From Mactromeris polynyma (taxonomy: Eukaryota > Mollusca > Bivalvia > Venerida > Mactridae), in NCBI GenBank assembly GCA_032209605.1, contig JASFXZ010000027.1, positions 7,645,372-7,709,371 of the forward strand: a stretch of 64,000 nucleotides of DNA, in the 5' to 3' direction. Every line of letters begins with the position of its first letter. Within the stretch, counting starts at the first letter, position 1. Below are positions 59,637 through 64,000 of this stretch, piece after piece. The notes under the pieces are model-generated. The model saw nothing but the letters and a program-made list of their open reading frames with translations. It did not search any database and had not been told where the DNA came from. The position numbers were made by a program, and so were the translations under genes.

Positions 59637-60484
59637 ACGAGGGAGGGAGTCACCAACGAGTAACCCGAGGGAGAGAGTCACCAACGAGTGTCCCGAGGGA
59701 GGGAGTCACCAACGAGTTACCCGAGGGAGGAAGTCACCAACGAGTAACCCGAGGGAGGGAGTCACCAACGAGTTACCCGAGGGAGGGAGTCACCAACGAG
59801 TGTCCCGAGGGAGGGAGTCACCAACGAGTGTCCCGAGGGAGGGAGTCACCAACGAGTTACCCGAGGGAGGGAGTCACCAACGAGTTACCCGAGGGAGGGA
59901 GTCACCAACGAGTAACCAGAGGGAGTGAGTCACCAACGAGTAACACGAGGGAGGGAGTCACCAACGAGTTACCCGAGGGAGGAAGTCACCAACGAGTAAC
60001 CCGAGGGAGGGAGTCACCAACGAGTTACCCGAGGGAGGGAGTCACCAACGAGTTACCCGAGGGAGGGAGTCACCAACGAGTAACCCGAGGGAGGGAGTCA
60101 CCAACGAGTAACACGAGGGAGGGAGTCACCAACGAGTAACCCGAGGGAGGGAGTCACCAACGAGTAACCCGAGGGAGGGAGTCACCAACGAGTAACACGA
60201 GGGAGGGAGTCACCAACGAGTAACCCGAGGGAGGGAGTCACCAACGAGTGTCCCGAGGGAGGGAGTCACCAACGAGTAACCCGAGGGAGGGAGTCACCAA
60301 CGAGTAACCCGAGGGAGGGAGTCACCAACGAGTAACCCGAGGGAGGGAGTCACCAACGAGTAACCCGAGGGAGGGAGTCACCAGCGAGTGTCCCGAGGGA
60401 GGGAGTCACCAACGAGTAACCCGAGGGAGGGAGTCACCAACGAGTGTCCCGAGGGAGGGAGTCACCAACGAGTAACCCGAGGGA
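59637..60484. repeat. 28-bp minisatellite, ~30 copies
   Basis: Unit core GGGAGGGAGTCACCAACGAG followed by TAACCCGA, TTACCCGA, TGTCCCGA or TAACACGA. The period is a constant 28 bp, which is not a multiple of three, so overlapping frames are artefacts. GC-rich against AT-rich surroundings. TGAGTCACC at one copy (59935) resembles an AP-1 site but most copies have GGAGTCACC. Confidence 0.95.
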
Positions 60485-60877
60485 AACTTGATTGATAAAC
60501 CCTAATTCCTTTCTTTTTTTAAATTCTAATTGGAGATATTTGTCGATGGATCAAATTCCTACATTTATTTTGATGTCTGAAAGAAGCTACTTTTGGTTTA
60601 AAAGTCCGTCAATATCAAACTTACAGAATGTCTTTTTGATTGGATAGTTGGAAACTATGCAGTAGCCATCTGAATAGAGAGAAAATAATGTAATATCTCT
60701 TTACCATGTCTCTAGGCAACACCACCTTTGTGGAGTACAATATATGTAAAGTTGGATCGTTTTTTTAAAAAGAAAATTGCATTTTTCAACATGAGAGCGC
60801 ACACATAACACCATCTTCTTCTTAGCAATCATTAATATCAAAAATACCGAAAAATAAGCGTTGCGCATTAAGTAATG
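60485..60877. other. Intergenic; nothing recognised
   Basis: Short stretch between the 28-bp satellite and MITE A copy 6. No ORF, RNA or element ends seen. Confidence 0.5.
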
Positions 60878-61055
60878 CAGTAAAACCTCACTTAAAGACC
60901 ACCTCAATAATGAGACCACCTCAAAATTAAGACAACCTTGTTCAAGTCCATTTTCACTGCTTTGCACTTTATTCAACCTTAATATTAAGACCACCTCAAT
61001 AAGAAGACCAGTTTTCAAGAGTCCCAAGGGTGGTCTTATTATTGAGGTTTTACTG
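60878..61055. mobile_element. MITE family A copy 6, both ends intact
   Basis: CAGTAAAACCTCACTTAAAG at the left and TTATTGAGGTTTTACTG at the right; TA follows the right end. The interior repeats the GACCACCTCAATAAT motif several times in alternating orientation, so the element can fold into a near-complete hairpin. Confidence 0.82.
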
Positions 61056-62382
61056 TATTTTGCTAGAGAAATTTAAAATCTAGATCTAGATTCCAATATC
61101 GAAGTTTAATTAATTCTGCCAACTAAACCCATGCAATGTCAAATGATAATAATTGTCACGAAAATGATCAGTAAGTAAACATGAACATTGCAAGAGAGTG
61201 ATAAAGTACTCACTCGACATCCATATTTCGGCTTAAAAGGCCTTTTTAACGGGAAAGGAATAACACTGCATACATTACAAAAAATGTCATATTGTATTTA
61301 AAGAACTATAACTAATAAGAGCAATAACCGATAATGTGTCACATTTGAGCTTATAAATTAGACGATATCGGAACGATTACATAATAATAAGCTTTGCATG
61401 TGTAGTATACCGGTATATTATTTTTTCATGAACGCGCCTGGGTGATACTGATGTAACCGAATAATAGTGTATATAACAGTTGATCAGATATCTCATTATC
61501 AGAATTTGGTCAATAACTGACCAGTATGAGAGGGTGTAACAGTGTATCCCTGTTATCAGTATGAGAGGGTGTAACAGTGTATCCCTGTTATCGATATAGA
61601 TTGTAATAACTGCACTTTCATTAGATTAACTATCGGTACAGATATTATATCAGTATTGGAATACATCGTATCGGGTAATCGTAAATCTACACCGGTCGTC
61701 TGCTGACTCTCAATACACAATGTTCTGAGCGCGGCAAACGGTTCTGCGGATCTGTTTTGATATAATCTAACTTTCTATACGAAGATGTATTTTTACAAAA
61801 TATATAATTTGACAAGAGTAAAAGATTGAAAACACTAAGCTATTTATGGACATTGACTTTACTAAAAATATCCATCATGTTATTTCAAGACAATTCGGAT
61901 AGTAAAAGCTAAACAAGTATATCTGCTTCTTTGTTTATATGTAGATAGATCATTTCACCACTCATAATGTACGCACACCTATATCGTTGCATTTCACCGA
62001 TAGAACCTTGAACTTTCCGTAAATGTTTATTTTTTGACTTCAATATTCAAGTGTTTTATGACATACATTTATTTTACTAGACTTGTTTACTAGACTTGAG
62101 TTACCTAAAAATCGTTCATAACAATAACTAAGCCTTCAGACAATTTTATTCGCTTTCATTGTCAAGTAGGATATACATGCATAATATTTATCAGAAAGTT
62201 ACACGTAGAATCTTGCTTGGTTGATGTGATGTGATGTGAATACACATTTTTCGTGGGTGCCATTGGTCTTTTTGTGCAATTGATACGAAACCTAAACTGA
62301 AGAGAAATAATGACATTGAACTCTTTTGATATATGATATGAACTTATACATAAGTGCGTGTATTGGCCATAATATCGTGTTT
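61056..62382. other. Intergenic; one 35-bp duplication
   Basis: 61522-61591 holds two identical 35-bp units (CAGTATGAGAGGGTGTAACA then GTGTATCCCTGTTAT). Nothing else recognised. Confidence 0.6.
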
Positions 62383-62414
62383 CAACAATAACAACAGCAG
62401 CAGTAACAACAAAA

Positions 62415-62445
<31 letters not shown>

Positions 62446-63072
62446 GTAACAACAAGAACAACAGCAGGAGCAACAACAACAGCAGCAGTAACAACAACAG
62501 CAGGAGCAACAACAACAACAGCAGCAGTAACAACAAAAAACAACAGCAGGAGCAACAGCAACAGCAGCAGTAACAACAAAAACAACAGCAGCAGCAACAA
62601 CAACAACAACAACAGCAGTAACAACAAAAACAACACCAGGAGCAACAACAACAGCAGCAGTAACAACAACAGCAGGAGCAACAAGAACAACAGCAGCAGT
62701 AACAACAAGAACAACAGCAGGAGAAACAACAACAGCAGCAGTAACAACAAGAACAACAGCAGGAGCAACAACACTAACAAAAGCAGGAGCAACAACACTA
62801 ACAACAACAGCAGGAGCAACAACAACAGCAGCAGTAACAACAAGAACAACAGCAGGAGAAACAACAACAGCAGCAGTAACAACAAGAACAAAAGCAGGAG
62901 CAACAACACTAACAACAACAGCAGGAGCAACAACAACAGCAGGAGCAACAACAACAGCAGCAGTAACAACAACAGCAGCAGTAACAACAAGAACAACAGC
63001 AGGAGCAACAACAACAGCAGCAGCAACAACAGCAGCAGTAACAACAAGAACAACAGCAGGAGCAACAACACT

Positions 63073-63106
<34 letters not shown>

Positions 63107-63219
63107 GTAACAACAAGAACAAAAGCAGGAGCAACAACAACGCGAAAAACAATAGCAGCAGCAACAACAACATCAGCAATAACTACAAGAACAACAGCAG
63201 GAGCAACAACAACAACAGG

Positions 63220-63253
<34 letters not shown>

Positions 63254-63322
63254 GTAACTACAAGAACAAGAGCATGAGCAACAACATCAACACGAACAAC
63301 AACAGCAGCAACAACAACAACA
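62383..63322. repeat. CAA/CAG/GAA-type trinucleotide array with an ~45-bp higher-order unit
   Basis: About 940 bp of AAC, AGC, AAG and AGG triplets, repeatedly ordered as AACAACAGCAGCAGTAACAA then CAAGAACAACAGCAGGAGCA. The CAG frame on the plus strand is interrupted by TAA; the minus strand gives a poly-leucine frame that is an artefact. Confidence 0.93.
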
Positions 63323-63676
63323 TGAGTATCTTAGTCTAAGTTCATAATGAGTTTTAAGTGGGTTGCGGATATTGACAACAATTGAAGATATTTCCGTTGT
63401 TGTTAAAGAAGCGTTCGATATTTGATTTCCTGAATGGAAATATTATCAATTAATCAAATTTTTCAAACTTCCTTATTAGGTTTAAATTTTGAATAAATTT
63501 GATACATTATTTTATTCAGTGATTTGTGTTGCTAGGATGAGTTCATACTACAACACGGCTATTAATTGTTACATATCATGCAAACCGGACATAAATCATG
63601 GAGGAAGTAAAAGGGGATTTCCACCGAATCAGACCACGTGATAATGATATCATGCAGGTCATGATTTGTTTTATTC
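63323..63676. other. Intergenic; nothing recognised
   Basis: Between the trinucleotide array and the weak membrane ORF. Contains a CACGTG E-box at about 63635, 40 bp before that ORF; no other element seen. Confidence 0.4.
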
Positions 63677-63955
63677 ATGATTTTATCGCTCTTGATCGTT
63701 CTGATAACCTTGATCGTTCTGATAACATTGTTTTACTTTATATATAACTCTGTTGAACGACCGAAACAAAGCGCCAAATCAGGAGCGTACATTGCTATCG
63801 TTTGCTTCTATGGATTCTTCTCCGTTGCCATCATGTGGTCATTATTTGACTTTTATGTCCACTGCATCTGTTTTTGTAACAGTTCCAAGTATTCAAGTGT
63901 TTTTATTCAATTGAAGCATCCACAGAGTATATTACCTGTAACAATGCTACGGTAG
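63677..63955 (+). CDS. Possible first exon of a membrane protein (weak)
   Basis: ATG then a hydrophobic helix (ILSLLIVLITLIVLITLFYF), a short polar loop ERPKQSAKSGAY, and a second helix IAIVCFYGFFSVAIMWSLF. The layout resembles an acyltransferase-type N-terminus, but no catalytic motif follows and no clear donor is seen before the stop at 63955. Could be a chance AT-rich frame. Confidence 0.25.
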   Translation: MILSLLIVLITLIVLITLFYFIYNSVERPKQSAKSGAYIAIVCFYGFFSVAIMWSLFDFYVHCICFCNSSKYSSVFIQLKHPQSILPVTMLR

Positions 63956-64000
63956 CGCCATTCACTATCTGTGAACGATAATATCACGTGACACACTGGG

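Noticed and set aside
59632..60139. Overlapping frames of about 100 residues in the 28-bp minisatellite
   Set aside because: The period is not a multiple of three, so each frame drifts through the repeat. Not coding.
62162..63179. Poly-leucine membrane-like protein
   Set aside because: Minus-strand reading of the CAA/CAG array; no protein features beyond the repeat.

Overview
The window is animal nuclear DNA. It is AT-rich and gene-poor, with split genes using GT/AG introns, tRNA-derived SINEs, cut-and-paste DNA transposon remnants, a LINE fragment and long satellite arrays. The gene families and repeat types suggest a lophotrochozoan, most likely a mollusc and perhaps a bivalve. That placement is inference; no marker here proves it.

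Main gene: the minus strand from 35247 down to 11441 carries a complete secretory-pathway Ca2+/Mn2+ P-type ATPase (SPCA, ATP2C1/PMR1 family). I reconstructed 23 coding exons. All splice phases agree, all introns are GT-AG, and the total is 2796 bp (931 residues plus stop), close to human SPCA1. All the family's catalytic and ion-site residues that I checked are present. Its introns hold a 7-bp-based array, a 40-bp CCAAT array, 52-bp and 48-bp arrays, SINEs, MITEs and a duplicated splice donor.

Second gene: 42661 to 40685 (minus) is an uninterrupted 658-residue type II membrane protein of the DUF229 (alkaline-phosphatase/sulfatase-fold) family, probably with an intron in its 5' UTR. It lies beside a 2.1-kb, 30-bp minisatellite. 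Gene and satellite together are flanked by two direct copies of a ~650-bp module (36297-36945 and 45661-46354).

Other coding sequence: a 3'-terminal exon of an unrecognised plus-strand gene (524-675) followed by a probable long 3' UTR, so this gene and SPCA converge tail to tail. Candidate first exons on the plus strand lie at 52678-52709 and 54883-55014, downstream of a cluster of CRE (TGACGTCA-type) sites. A 5'-truncated reverse transcriptase is at 57933-58919 (minus), and a weak membrane-protein ORF is at 63677-63955.

Mobile DNA: two MITE families with TA target duplications and pogo/Tigger-like CAGT...ACCTC termini; a third palindromic family, two of whose copies are split by later insertions; an hAT-type element with a perfect 8-bp duplication (10096-10604) and a probable second one (34508-34859); a ~1.15-kb element with GGGCCCGTTTATCAA-type ends; and several foldback elements, one loaded with CREs and one with a SAM-domain-like reading frame.

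Right-hand third: mostly repeats, including a 28-bp minisatellite (59637-60484) and a 0.94-kb CAA/CAG-type array (62383-63322). I found no operon, CRISPR array or prokaryotic system. The most interesting material is the repeat and mobile-element architecture around two ordinary animal genes.
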